A stretch of DNA of 64,000 bases from Tipula vernalis (taxonomy: Eukaryota > Arthropoda > Insecta > Diptera > Tipulidae). The stretch covers positions 32,819,045-32,883,044 of the forward strand of contig OY282558.1 in NCBI GenBank assembly GCA_958295665.1, written 5' to 3'. The position numbers were made by a program, and so were the translations under genes. The notes beneath the pieces were generated by a model. It was not told where the DNA came from, ran no database searches, and was given only the letters and a program-made list of their open reading frames with translations. The first letter of the stretch is position 1, and each line of letters opens with the position of its first letter. This document shows, one piece after another, positions 35,748-48,204 of the stretch.

Positions 35748-38700
35748 TATAAGTCACTTCTTACGATTAATGTCATTTGAAATGACTATCAGCCTAGCAA
35801 CCCGACTAGCAAATCTTAACACATTGCATGTTATCATATACATATGTAAATTACCATGCAGAAATGAAAACCAAATATGATATTTCAAAACTTATTATGA
35901 CTAAATTAATAGTTTGTTTACGAAACAGTAAAATGTCAGAACAGAACTGTCAGTATATTCATACTGATATAGTAGAGCCAAAGGCTGTCGACAACGCGTC
36001 AATATTTTGTCGAATATTTTCTGTAGAATAAAGTTTATCACGGCAGCCCTATCGAAATTTCGAATAAAAAGCTGTAAAAAACTGAAAAGATTGATTGATA
36101 AATTCAAAGTGTGGTGGAAGGGGGAATGTTTATTTTATTAGTTTGTTTCTATCTTGGCATAATTTTATGTGTTCGTAAGGATTTAATAAAAGTAACCCTA
36201 TAATACGAGCATTTTTGTGTCTGCCGGTCCCTTAGGACAGCCACTTTAACCTAACCCTAATACAATGCGGTTCACAAAATACGGAAATTTTCCTGTAACG
36301 CGGGTACTTCTGCAATATGCGATTTCAGTACAACGCGGTTAATGAAATGAAGCAATTCTTCCACAAATAGAAAGTTTCCTGTTTAGATTAAAACGACGAG
36401 CATTTCGAAAATTTACTCTAAATAATGGATGTTAGAACAAAAGTCTGGTTTGTTTCGAATGAATTGTAAGGTAAATGGCGGGAATGTTCTCGCGTCTCAT
36501 CTTATATTTTCCATCTCATCTTTTGTTGATCAATATTGATCAATTTTACCTTGGAAAATAAAAGATGAGATACACAGTCCTTCGTAAACCAGTGTTTTAA
36601 TATCTTGAAAAATGAATGTCGAACAAAGAAATATTTCAAGGTACAATACATTACTGTTTAAAAAATATAGGTTCGTCGTGAACGTGTTAAACCAGTTACA
36701 TGGAAGCCATTCAGCTATTAAGGAAACATTATAACAGGAAGGAAGATATCATTTATTGATACTCTAGTTAAACAGCCTTCAATCAAACATAAACCAGTTA
36801 CGATGAGAGGTCTTAAATTTGTAAGAACTCAAGCAGAAGCAAGTGGGCCGACGAATCATTCAACATAGGTTATCACAGGCTACACGAATTAAAAAAGACT
36901 GAATTAAAAATGTGTTTAGAAATAAAATAAAAGTATAAAAATTACAGGTATGTTTATTAGAAACTGAAAAAGAAATAATTATTCATCAATTTTCATTAAA
37001 AAAGTCAACACAAAAAAAAATTAACTTTATTTAAATCATTAATGAAAGCAATAATTACAAAAATTCAAATAAAATTAGAAATTTTGGTTTTTACAAATAC
37101 ATTGAACATGATTTAAAAATGTGTTCAAAAAGGAAACAAGATGTGCCTTTTTAATTCGTTTTTCAATTTTTATCAAAACCAACAAGATTCTTCATTATCT
37201 TTTTAATTCGTGCAGCTATTATCCTACTTTGCAGCAATTTTCCGAATTTTTAACGCAACCGTCTTATTCACCTGGGATTGAAATTGCAATGGTCGCTTAC
37301 ACAACTTAGAACTCCCACAAACGCAGCAATTTCTCGTCTTCTTTCAATAAATTAGAATATTCCAAATTTATAAAATAGCGAATCTGAAACGAAGTAAACC
37401 ACTAGATCTATAAAATTGTGAATGGTCTTCGACGGGTCTGAACACACCAAATCTTCCAATTGACCACTACTACTTTACAACAATAATCTAATGAAACGAA
37501 AAACTCTTCAGCAAATTTCTTATGACAATCAACAAGCAGCGAAAATCATTCAGTGAAGTTGAAGCGTTTTACAAAGCCTAATCATCAAAATCGTTCAGTC
37601 AGGTGGGTTCAATTTGCGAAAATGGTGCTCAAATTCTCTATTCATATTAAAGAATATTCCTGAAGGGGACAGATAAACTAAACACTTCGAAATTGTAGAT
37701 GATTCAAATTGTATTAAAACGCTCGGATTATACTGTATTTCTGAAGTGATACTGAACAGAAATTTCAAAACATGGAAATTGCCTTAACCGCAGACTCGAG
37801 CTTTGCAGATCGATAGATATATTCCATACGTGGAAGAAGCTAACAAAGAAGGAGAATTTTTGAGTTTTTGACACGTTCCTAAATCATGTGCGATATATGA
37901 AATGAACCAATTTCATATTATTTAGATTACAATGTGTTAATGCATAGTTAGTTGTATATGTACATATACAAAACATAAATATGTATTATATTCTTTATCT
38001 GCCACTGCCGCCAGATTTTTACCATGTATGTATTCGTTTCTTTTTGTTGGTGTTTTTTTATTATTATTATGACGTAGTTTCTATGCACTCACATAAATTT
38101 AAAATCAAAAAAATATAAAATTCACAGAATACAAAAAAATGTCTTTCGTAGGTTAAGTAATTTGTGTGTTATGTATTGTGTAATAGTTAGTTGGGGAATC
38201 GGTTTACTACTACTTCACATAAAATTCTTTGTTTAAATATTCGTCCAATTTTTCTGTTTACTAATGTAATGTGCACACACAACATAACATTAGCTGGCTT
38301 GCATTTTTTTTTTATTTAATCGGCACCAATTTTTTTTTTTTTTTTTAATTAGGTTGAAATAGTTTAGTTGTTGCGGACTGTATTATAAAAGTTGTGATAA
38401 TAATTTTAATGTTTAAAAAGCGAATTATAATAATTAATTGTGTGAGATGTACTTAAAATAATTAATATTAATTATTATAGTTGTAGTTAGTTAAAACAAA
38501 AGTTTTGTAATCTGTAGGTGGTTTGCTTTAAAGTGGTCTTCATTGATAAGTTTTAATTTACTTTGTTTACTTGTGAAATTTACAACAAATAATTTGTTTT
38601 GTTTTGTTGTTTGGTTACATGGTTGAATGATTACGCAGCTCAGGACAAAGGAATGCACAGAAATTAATTAGAAGTAAACGCACATATTTAGGTAGTTTTT

Positions 38701-39486
38701 GTTACTTTTTATATATTATTAAATGTCAAATTTTAAAATACATTTGCATAACAATATTTACTCCACTCGTATAATGTATGTACAGTGTACTATCTACTAT
38801 ATATACCGAGACTCTTTTACTCGTATATAAAAAAATTAATTTACGTAATAATTCATTGAACTAAAAATTTCATAGTGTGTGTGATACACAACACACGGTT
38901 TATATTTGTTTTGTTTATTTTTTATTAAAGCAGATGTAATTTTATTTTGATTTGGTACTAAAGATATTCCTCTCAGTATGAGGCAAGTTTAGATGTACCG
39001 AGCATATGAGTTTCATACGTATATACATATACTGAGTTTCATTAATTTATTCAAACATAATTAATTAAACAAGAATGTTATTGGCGTTCTCGAACCTGTC
39101 GTTAGAAAAACACTCTCACATATTTTAATTATAATGATACAGTTGAAACTAAAAAATAAATTTCGCACTCTATAAATAAAACTACGTATTGAAACTACAT
39201 ATTTCTCTAGTGAATTTAGTTTGTAATTAATGGGGCAGACACTCGATTTTCTAGCAAGCAAGCAATTTTCATAAGAGGAAAACGAAATATTTGCCAAAAC
39301 AGTAGATGAAATATAAAATTTGTAATGTTCTCTCTGCTATAAAGCACCTTTCAAAAAAATACTATCATTTTTGTTGAATTCGAGTTTGAAGCATACCGGA
39401 GCATTCAAACATGAAAAAATTGTCAACCGAAAAAAATCATTTGAGTTTTGAACCACTGAAGTAGGCTGAACTTATTCTTGGAGCTG
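35748..39486. other. Gene-free stretch after the satellite
   Basis: No gene recognised. It contains the nested hairpin at 36495-36570, segments with AACGCGG-type motifs near 36250-36340 and homopolymer T runs near 38330. Short open frames have no family features. Confidence 0.45.
36495..36570. repeat. Nested hairpin with perfect 18-bp central palindrome
   Basis: TCTCATCTTATATTTTCC (36495-36512) pairs with GGAAAATAAAAGATGAGA (36553-36570), with 16 of 18 positions matching. Inside is the perfect palindrome TTGATCAATATTGATCAA (36526-36543). It could be the core of a foldback element; no function can be assigned. Confidence 0.6.
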
Positions 39487-39921
39487 GTTCAGACTAGGGA
39501 TTAGTAATCCAGTTTTGCCTAATCAAGTTTAGAGAAAGTAAGAGAAAATCGCTGAAAACTGTTCAAAATCCTATATCATTTATTAGAATATTTTCCCTAA
39601 AATTAGTCAAAGAACATCCAATACTTCAAAAGTTTTATTAGTAAATATTAAATAGGTATGCTAATATTAACTAAACGGCAAACTAAATAATAATTGAAAT
39701 TATTGACGTCTCGAATAAAAAATTATTTCGGGCTCTAACATCGGAATATTTTGAGCGCTATAATAACATAAACGGGATTACAGACAAAATCCGTCATTTT
39801 TTTTGGCGATTACCTTAATCTATAATTGAAACATAATTAACTTAATCTCCATCGTATTCACTAAAAAAAAAATATAATTTTGCTTGTTAATCGAGATTAC
39901 CTACTAATCCCCAGTCTGAAC
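39487..39921. mobile_element. MITE-like element, about 435 bp
   Basis: GTTCAGACTAGGGATTAGTA at 39487 is matched in inverse by TACTAATCCCCAGTCTGAAC ending at 39921, with weaker complementarity continuing inward. No convincing target duplication and no coding capacity. Superfamily not assigned. Confidence 0.55.
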
Positions 39922-42900
39922 ATAGCAAAGCTTAACGTTGCATAATTGTTAAGAGTGGCCCGTTCACAATGACAAGAGTGTTCAAATGATTCGGCAGATC
40001 GATATATTAATTTAGTTTGTTTGAGATTAATTTTCCCGTTAGGCCCGCTCAGGACCCTAGATAAACTCATTAGTGAAAGAACAATTCGTGTACGAAAGCT
40101 GTTCGTATGCGCTTGTAAATCGGACAATTGTGAAATATACGACTCACAAAACATTGGCCTATTGTTGAATTGTTCAGATTTCATGCTCGCGTGCGCTACA
40201 CATATTCCTGTCGTTCTTGCAAGCCACTGGGAAATTGAATTCGTTAATTCGCGCACGGGCATTGTTCTGTCACTAAGAGTTTATCTCAGGTCTTACGTAA
40301 GGTAGAGGAGGTAATATTCCAAACAAATTATTCATCTACTCTTAATTTCAGAAATACAAATTTTTTTTTCTTTATAGATGCCACTATCATGGGCATTTTA
40401 AATATTAGTTAAATTAAAGAGTGATCCATCAAACGTTTGCAACGCTTGAATAAACTCGCTTTACAAAATGCCTTGTAGGCATTTCATTTCTACTGAATTT
40501 TCCACGTAAATTTCTTACAGTTTGGGTAGAAGACTCACCACTTTGAAAGTAAGTTTTCAATATTTCCCATTTTTGTTCAAGCTACCCATTTCGTAAATGT
40601 GAAACATTTGTAATCCAAGTTTCTGGCATAACACGAATGACGTAAGTATTGCCACACTCGAAATAACCGGTAGTTGAAAGTGGAAACGCTAGATTGTGCA
40701 CCAGTTATTTCTAAATGCATAATTCGTAAATAAAATGTGTTTGGTAAAATTTATCGAGTAGTCATATTTATTGATTTGCAAATTGCGATTTGCTAGGTTG
40801 TCGAGTATCTGCCTCAAGTTGTGCATAAGTTGATTAAAATAAGAATCTTAATAAAAGAAAACGGAATTTTCAATTTTTACCTTAAAACTTAAATTATAGT
40901 CAATGTTAGAAGAATAAATTTAATTTCGTGTAAAAATTCAAAGAATGGAATAATACGTTTTTTTACGATAGACAGTAACCTATGGTTTCGATGATGATTT
41001 TTGAATTTAAATTATATAAGAAAAGGATGCTTTGCACAAATCGTGTTGAAAACAAAAACGTTTCAATTATATTGTGAACGTTTCAGTTATTAGTTTTGTT
41101 GATCCGTACAAGTTTGTTATTTTTTATGTTGCTAATTATTTATAAATATTACAGGACAATTGTATCGTAGAAAAACGTGTAATTGTAATACTCAAGTGAT
41201 TGCAGCCACTTTCGTAGTTTTCTTTACTTGTTATACAATATAATATTCTTATCCACTTCACATTGCAATGTTCTAAATTTATTGTTGAATTTAAGATAAA
41301 GTGTGGTCAAAGCTGTATTAGTATATTATTTGTTATCAGAAATAAACGCCAATGCTAGCAACAGAACTAATTTTCGACGGATACGGTGATTTTACTTCTA
41401 CATGCTCTATACTAAAAACGAGCGTCAAAGTGATTCTTAAGCATAGCCTATACCACTGCTAAAGGGCTCTATAAAACCTTTTAAAGAAGTTGCATTACAC
41501 TTTGGGACCAGAGCCATCTAATGAATAATCCTTATACGTCATACATTCCTGATGAGCTTTTATAATAGTATAACGTTTCACTGTTTTTGTTCATGTATTT
41601 CAATGAAAAATGCACAAACCGTAAATGGATGTACAGACAAATTTTTTCCACAACATGGTTAATACCACCAATATTAATTAATTGCTGAAATATTTTCGGC
41701 TAAGATTTTTTGTTTAAAGGAAGAAAGGATGCTTTGCCTGAAATCGTGTTGTAATAATATTGCAACACGATTTCTAAAAATTATTCCCTTATTTTATTAT
41801 ATTTTTTTCGAGCTACAATATAAGAAGTGAAATTTGAAATATAAACTTTTAGAACTCTAGATAAAATGGTTTTTGAAATCCTTTCAAGTTCAAGTTTGAG
41901 CTATTCTTCCTTCTCCTTGGAATTGCAAGTTAAGTCCTACTGAACTGCTCTTGGACTATATTTTTTGAAATAGTATTTCTTAGAAGTCTCATAAACTTTG
42001 CAACTGTATTAGTAGTTTCACACGTAATTTAATGTGTTATCGTGTTGTTCATGAACTTTAATTTGTTTAAATTTCGACTACCGTCATAACAAATAAATTT
42101 TATTATGTAGTTGAACCGTTGATTTTATTTCGTATGGCGCCTATTAATAAAGCTACATTCATGACCAAATTCTGTCTTCTCGGTTTTATGTATAATAAAT
42201 TGCCAGAATGACTAGTCAATAAATTTTTAAATTATTTAGTAACCTTTCTAATTTTGATGGTCAGGGTTAGAGATAACAAAAATGGGATTAACCAAATTTA
42301 TTTTTGAATCTTGTCTAGGAAAATTTATTAAAACGTATGCTAGTTCTTAATACATATTAACATTCACACTATTGGATTGGTTATATGGAATGTTTTGTAA
42401 ACTGTGAAGGGCTCAGGGATCGTTAATAGCCGTTAAAACTCGACTTCAAATATGATTTTAGGTATTACATTGCATAAATAACTAAGACTTTTATTGATCA
42501 TCTAAAATCAGTTTATTTTATTTTTAGTTTAGGGCAGTTTTATAGCTAAAAAAACTGTGATGTATTATTCAAATGAATGACGTTCTGCTTTATTACCCAT
42601 GCCATTATCTTCATTATTTCAGAACACAACTCATAAAACAAAAAAAAAAAACTTATTCTTTTATAGTATTATGAGTGTGAATATTTAGTTAATAATCTTT
42701 TAACTTTCTTACATCATGACAAGATATTTAGATTTGCGACGAATTATTAGTTTGTGTGTTTTTAAAATGATGAAATGGTTCCCTACCAGTTTCTTAAAAT
42801 ATGGACGCCAACAAAATGTACCTAAACTTTTTATTTTGATTCAGAGCAGTATTATAAAACCAAGAAGTTACTGCCTGAGAAATAATCACCGATTAAAATT

Positions 42901-43029
42901 AACGCCCATACAAAGCCTTCAAAAATTTGTATACACAAATAATCATACTAACCCTTGCAATCCTATGGAATACAGATCTGTGCTTATTTCTCCCAAACAA
43001 ACCAAAAAATTAAAAACGACGAATTATGA
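39922..43029. other. Gene-free stretch
   Basis: No recognised gene. The overlapping open frames on both strands at about 39897-40305 and the 148-codon frame at 42716-43162 (+) show no family features; the latter overlaps the tail of the transposase relic on -. A repeated AGGATGCTTTGC motif occurs near 41025 and 41727. Confidence 0.4.
41741..41773. repeat. 33-bp palindrome
   Basis: AAATCGTGTTG (41741-41751) and CAACACGATTT (41763-41773) form perfect 11-bp arms around an 11-base, AT-rich centre. The left arm plus its flank AGGATGCTTTGC also occurs near 41025-41047, so it belongs to a repeated unit. Confidence 0.6.
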
Positions 43030-43570
43030 TTTTAATTCAATTCAATCGACAAAAGTCATCGGTAACTTTCTAGTAAATACGCCATTTTCAGTTGAACATT
43101 TTTGCGTCGTTTCCATAACTTATTTGCATAAATCGGCAGATATTCCAGCAATTTCGAGCTGAATGTTGGCTCTGAAAGCTTCTATAGTCTGTGGCTTTTT
43201 GGAATAGACCATTGACTTTACATAGCCCTTAAGAAAAAAGTCTAAAGGCGTTAATTCGCATAAACGAGGCTTCCAATTGACTGGTCCATTTCTGGAGATA
43301 ACGCGTTCACAGAGTTTCGATTTCAATAAATCGGTGGTTTGACCAGCTGTGTCGCATGTGGCGCTCCTGCTGAAAACCACTTATCGGACAAGTTCAATTC
43401 TTGCAATTTATCCCACAAAAAACCAATCAGCATATTACGGTACCAGTTTCCATTAACCGTAACGGATGGTCTATTTTCGTCTAAAAAGAAATATGGATAA
43501 ATGACGCCTCCAGAATGAAATCCACACCAAACAGTCAATTGGATGGGGACAAAAATTTTAGACAAAATTA
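43030..43570 (-). pseudogene. Broken mariner/Tc1-class transposase fragment
   Basis: On - two adjoining frames carry the C-terminal half of a DDE transposase: WCGFHSGGVIYPYFF, VTVNGNWYRNMLIGFL and DKWF in one frame (43565-43345). The other frame (about 43370-43120) has CDTAGQTTDLLKSKLCERVI, SRNGPVNWKPRLCELTPLDF and FFLKGYVKSMVY. They are separated by a frameshift near 43350, in the middle of the WFxxDGA-type catalytic motif. The N-terminal half and the element ends were not found. It is a dead relic. Confidence 0.8.
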
Positions 43571-45562
43571 CGTCGCCCTTAATGAAAAACCCTGTAGTAA
43601 AGTCCCAGACGACTTTTTCGGTTGAATTCTAGAATATGGAAAAGAAGCAGCACTCAAATTCTGATTCTATGACAAATGAGAATAAGAAATAACTTAATTT
43701 GTGTAGCCGATTGTTTTTTTATTTATAGTAATCGAAATAATTTTTTTTTTCATTTATCAGTCTTATTTGTCATAGAACCGGAATTCGGGTACAGAGAAGG
43801 TTTAAATCAATTCCAAAAATAAAACAAAATGTTCCGGAAATATTTTTAATTTTCGATTATAAAGATTGACATTTGTTTGCTTTGTGCCTAATCATACGAG
43901 ACAATGCTTCAACACCCAACACATCACTTAAACACTTCTCATTTACACGATGGTGCGTCAACTGTTGATATTTTTTTTATAAATGAACAGAAACAGTTAA
44001 AAAGTTAAATATTTTAACTGTGGTAAAAATAATAAAATTTATCATATATTTCAACCGATACGATGTGCGAATTGCAACCAGTTAAATAGTTAAAATTTTG
44101 ACGTCCGCTTGTTTTAACTTTTGGAAATAAAATTGAATAATTAACAAATAAATTGGAATATCTAAAACGAATACTAATTTTGGCCTTAATATTTGCTTAT
44201 TTATAATAATTCATTTGGTAAATTATAGAAGTATACAGAATTGTAAAATATAATTTCAAAATTCTACAGTACCAAGAAAAGTGAAGGTATCGAATAATTA
44301 TGATTATTAAAAATCTTTAGTGATTACTTAAGAGTAATATTTGGGAGTCCAAAACAAGTCTTTAAAAATTGAAGTACTTCAATATTTAAAGGTATGAGGT
44401 TAGGAATGTAGTCTGTGACCTCTTAAAATTTTTGTGATGAATATAATGGCAAAAATTTAACTTTTCACCTTTTTATGTGGTATTTTTTTCGTTTCGCACA
44501 CAGCCTTACAAATAAACGCATTTTTACATATTTTAATTGCCCATTTGATTATTTTGGTGCGTCACAATTCGTTCTTCACGAAAGAAAAAAAGAAATGATG
44601 TTTTGTAGTATTGACTCGTGTTAGTGGGCACGCAATTGTAAGTATTGTTTTACAGCTGAGGACACCCATAGAGCCTATTCACACTATTGTTCCTATTGTC
44701 CACTTGGCGTCTTTTTCACTGAAATTCGGCCCAATCACATTGCCATACTAAAATGAACACTAAATAATTATTCTTTGATGTCAAGGAGCGTTGAATGCAT
44801 TATTCCATACTATAAGACTTTGTTATTTAAATTGTTATACATTTGACTTACTCCAAATGTTAATCAAAATTGATACTCAGTTCGACATTTATGAAATATA
44901 AGGCATATTGCCTATTTTTACTGTTTTTTGACATTTAAATAAAGATAAATTTTTCTAGGCAACATTTTATGCTCCGTACTGTATTCAATTGTCTAGTAAT
45001 AGAATATTGTGCAAAATTACTTTGTCCAAACTCGGCTCAATATCAACTGAATCAACTGAATTTTGTTAAGTTTTTTGATTTTTATATTGATACATTTTAC
45101 CGTCTTTATGATAAACTAGGAAAATTAAGAATGGCTTGAAACATTTTTTATTAATTAATTAATTTAAATTTTACGGTAAATTGTTTATTATATTTTATTA
45201 TATTATATTAAATTACTATACCAGGGACCACCGCATATAAAACAGAATGAAATTGTGTCTAAAACATAAACCATAATACATCGATATTTCAACTGAAGGC
45301 ATGTACAAAGTTACACCTTCTAAGTTTTTATATATATATATAGATAAAACAGTTAAAATTGTGGTAACATCTAAATTCGTTCTTTGGTTTATAGATTTGA
45401 CCGTCAAAAAGTAGAAATCCATTTCGCTAGCTTGGTAGTACGAGTGAAATTTGCTTTGTAAATAATTCCTTTGTTTCTTAATTTACCGGAAGCTTGTGCG
45501 GTGTCTAAAAATTCTGCTGAACAGTACTTTTTTAACCGTAGGGAGTTGAAACTAATGATCGC

Positions 45563-45973
45563 ATGCTTGAAGGCCATTATAGTTTAGAACATTTCAGCTT
45601 ACTTTTGGCTCTCCTTAATAAGTATTCTGTTTATGTTATTGTTGTATTCACAGCTTTATTTAATTTTGGTAAGTGTGGCGATTTTTGTACTGATCTCTAT
45701 TTTAACTTTTTAACATTAATAGATGAAGATTTATGTGGTTTTCCGTACGAAAACGGTTGCATTGAAATAATCCACTTTATTTGCAAACCACACAATTGTT
45801 GGCGATATACAAATGTTTTCTTGTTGTCCTTGAACTTTAATTTGTTCGTTTTGAACTATGATCAAATTAATTTTGCTGCGCGTGTAACTAGCCTTCCGAT
45901 TTTTTTTACAATAAATAGTCAGAATGACTACAGTTTTTCTAAAAATATAAGAAATTTTTCTTTTTATGAATAG
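45563..45973 (+). CDS. Doubtful 136-codon open frame
   Basis: ATG-initiated frame on + with a hydrophobic stretch at about residues 10-32 (LLLALLNKYSVYVIVVFTAL) and seven cysteines after it. No family is recognised and no flanking exon, promoter or poly(A) pattern supports it. A frame of this length can arise by chance; listed only because its start is an ATG and its N-terminus could act as a signal or membrane segment. Confidence 0.12.
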   Translation: MLEGHYSLEHFSLLLALLNKYSVYVIVVFTALFNFGKCGDFCTDLYFNFLTLIDEDLCGFPYENGCIEIIHFICKPHNCWRYTNVFLLSLNFNLFVLNYDQINFAARVTSLPIFFTINSQNDYSFSKNIRNFSFYE

Positions 45974-46794
45974 AAGATCCAGCAGATCTTGTACTTATTC
46001 GAATATAAAACAAATTCACAAACTGCTAAATTTATAACGTAAAACAAATTTTGGTTTTTCTATTGTTTTTTTTCACGTCGATTAATTATGTCTTAGTGAT
46101 GTTATTGTAATTAATTATCCTCTTTGTTTATGGTTAATTAAATGATAAATGTGTTGATGATGAATATTTTTATTTTTCAACACGGTCAAAATAATTACAT
46201 CTTTTGCTTTTTGATTGTCGGAAAAATTTTCACGAAACATTATTGAAAAACGTTGAAAATTAAAGCCCCTGCAATATCTGTAAATATGGCATAGAAAACA
46301 AAACCATAATCAGTCAAAATACTGTCATTATATAACACTAGTTATGCATATGCTTATTATCGATAATTTTTTCAAATGTCATAAACATGTCAGTTTCTGA
46401 ATGCCTCCGATTTATCGAAAATTTATGAACACACCATTTATTAATAATAAAAATAACAATAAAATTGCATATCGTCAACGAGAAACGCATAATGTGTATA
46501 TGTCTATATTTTGAAATTTTCCGTTTTGCATATCAAGCGGAGCAGGAGGAAATTATGAATCGACTGGCATTTCTAAAATAGCAATAAAAAATAAAGTTAA
46601 CGACAGCGAGATAGTTTTCATTGTCTCTTGAAAAAAATTGCTGTTGGACTTACATATTCGGCATTTCTCGCCGAAGAAATGTAAATAGGTCATTTTTAGC
46701 TATTAATTATATTCTCAATAAACGCATAACCATACATTTCGATTATTAAAAATGTATAGGAATTGTATTCTCAATCGTAATACAACTAGTGCTT

Positions 46795-46905
46795 AGTTAT
46801 TATCGCTAATTTTTAATAAGTTAAAACCGCATTCAAAGAATGTGCAGCACGAGTTGAATTATCTAAGTCGGTTTTAACAAGTAAAAAATTATCGATTGTT
46901 AATAA
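46795..46905. repeat. Imperfect inverted repeat
   Basis: TAGTTATTATCGCTAATTTT through AAGTTAAAACCG (46795-46833) is mirrored by CGGTTTTAACAAGT … ATCGATTGTTAAT (46871-46905). Arms are about 37 bp and imperfect. Probably a small foldback repeat. Confidence 0.45.
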
Positions 46906-48204
46906 GGGCATTTGTGAAATACTACATTATTAATAAAATACTATAAATAAATAAAATTACTACAGCTTTAAGAAAATGGCGGAAATGCAATTCCAATTAA
47001 ACAACTTAATTACATGCTACTTACAATTAGCTAAGCTTAACCTAATGATAATTGTATCTCATATGTTCTAGTCTTCTGTACGTATATGTACAGTTGCACA
47101 AAATACAATTAATTGGCAACTAATTTGATTCCCATCCCACACGTAAAAATCAGTACGGCAATCTAATGATTCGTTACGGATGCAACTTAAATAATAATTC
47201 ATGAATTGTGGCTAATCTCAATTTCATATGTAAGTCCGATATTCTAATCAATATTATGTTTTTTATAATCTTTGATATCAGGTCGCTACCACACATCAAT
47301 AAATTCAAATTTAATTGAATGAATTGACAACTTTATTGGTTTAATCTTTCATGTTAAGTTTTGCAAATGAAAGTAAAGCAACGACCACTTAATCTCAAAA
47401 GTACAGTAAAGCCTATAATAAAATCGGGTGATTTATGTTCACTTGAATTTAGACATAACAATTTCTGAATAATAACTTAATTAATTAACTTGATCTTTTG
47501 ACTTATTGTTGTCGTCGATTAACGAAAAGTCACTTAGCACATAAAACTAATGTAGCAAACGTTTTATTCAATCAATTTCGAATAACCCGCTTACTTTTTG
47601 GAATTCTTCAATAAAATTTTGTGTGTTTTGCGTCGCTGATTAAAATGGCGGAACTAATATAAGCGCCATAAAATATATGAACATGCTTCATTTTCATCAA
47701 TATATCGATTAACTTTAAAAGCTATCGCAGACAATTTCAATTTCGCCGTAAATGTTATGTCAACCACCACATTACGAGCATAAGGTACCAATTAGCTGAT
47801 CCTTTAAAGAGGTACTTTCTGAAACGACCGCTGCATTATTGAAACGCGATCAAGAGATCACGTTTGTAAATTTCCTAGATGCGTTGATGGTGAAGCGCGA
47901 TTAGTGAACTAATCGTTCAATATTTTGAAGTTTATCTCTTTTTATTGTATTTAGTTAAAGTACAAGTGGCGCTATTGTATGTAAATGTTAAAATAAAATT
48001 ATAAGCACAAGTTAGTTTACAACATTAAAATAGCGCTTAATACAGATGGAATTATTATTATTATTGACATTTTTCAAAGTATAAAAACTTTGTAGTCCAA
48101 ACATAAATTGAAAATGTTAATTAATAATTAAAGTATTTAAATTATAATTTATCTATAAAATCAAAAAAATCAGCATCAACCAGAGAGATGATATTTGTAT
48201 TATA

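Larger units (their letters stand above)
43571..48196. other. Gene-free stretch before hAT copy 1
   Basis: No recognised gene except one doubtful open frame at 45563-45973. It includes an inverted repeat at 46795-46905. Otherwise AT-rich. Confidence 0.4.

Noticed and set aside
36240..36262. Telomere-like CCTAACCCTAA motif
   Set aside because: Only about two units, not tandem, and Diptera generally lack TTAGG telomeres; chance occurrence.
39897..40305. Overlapping antisense open frames of about 100 codons
   Set aside because: No recognisable domain on either strand, and one end overlaps the MITE at 39487-39921.
42716..43162. 148-codon ORF on +
   Set aside because: It has no family features and its 3' end overlaps a clear transposase relic on the other strand.
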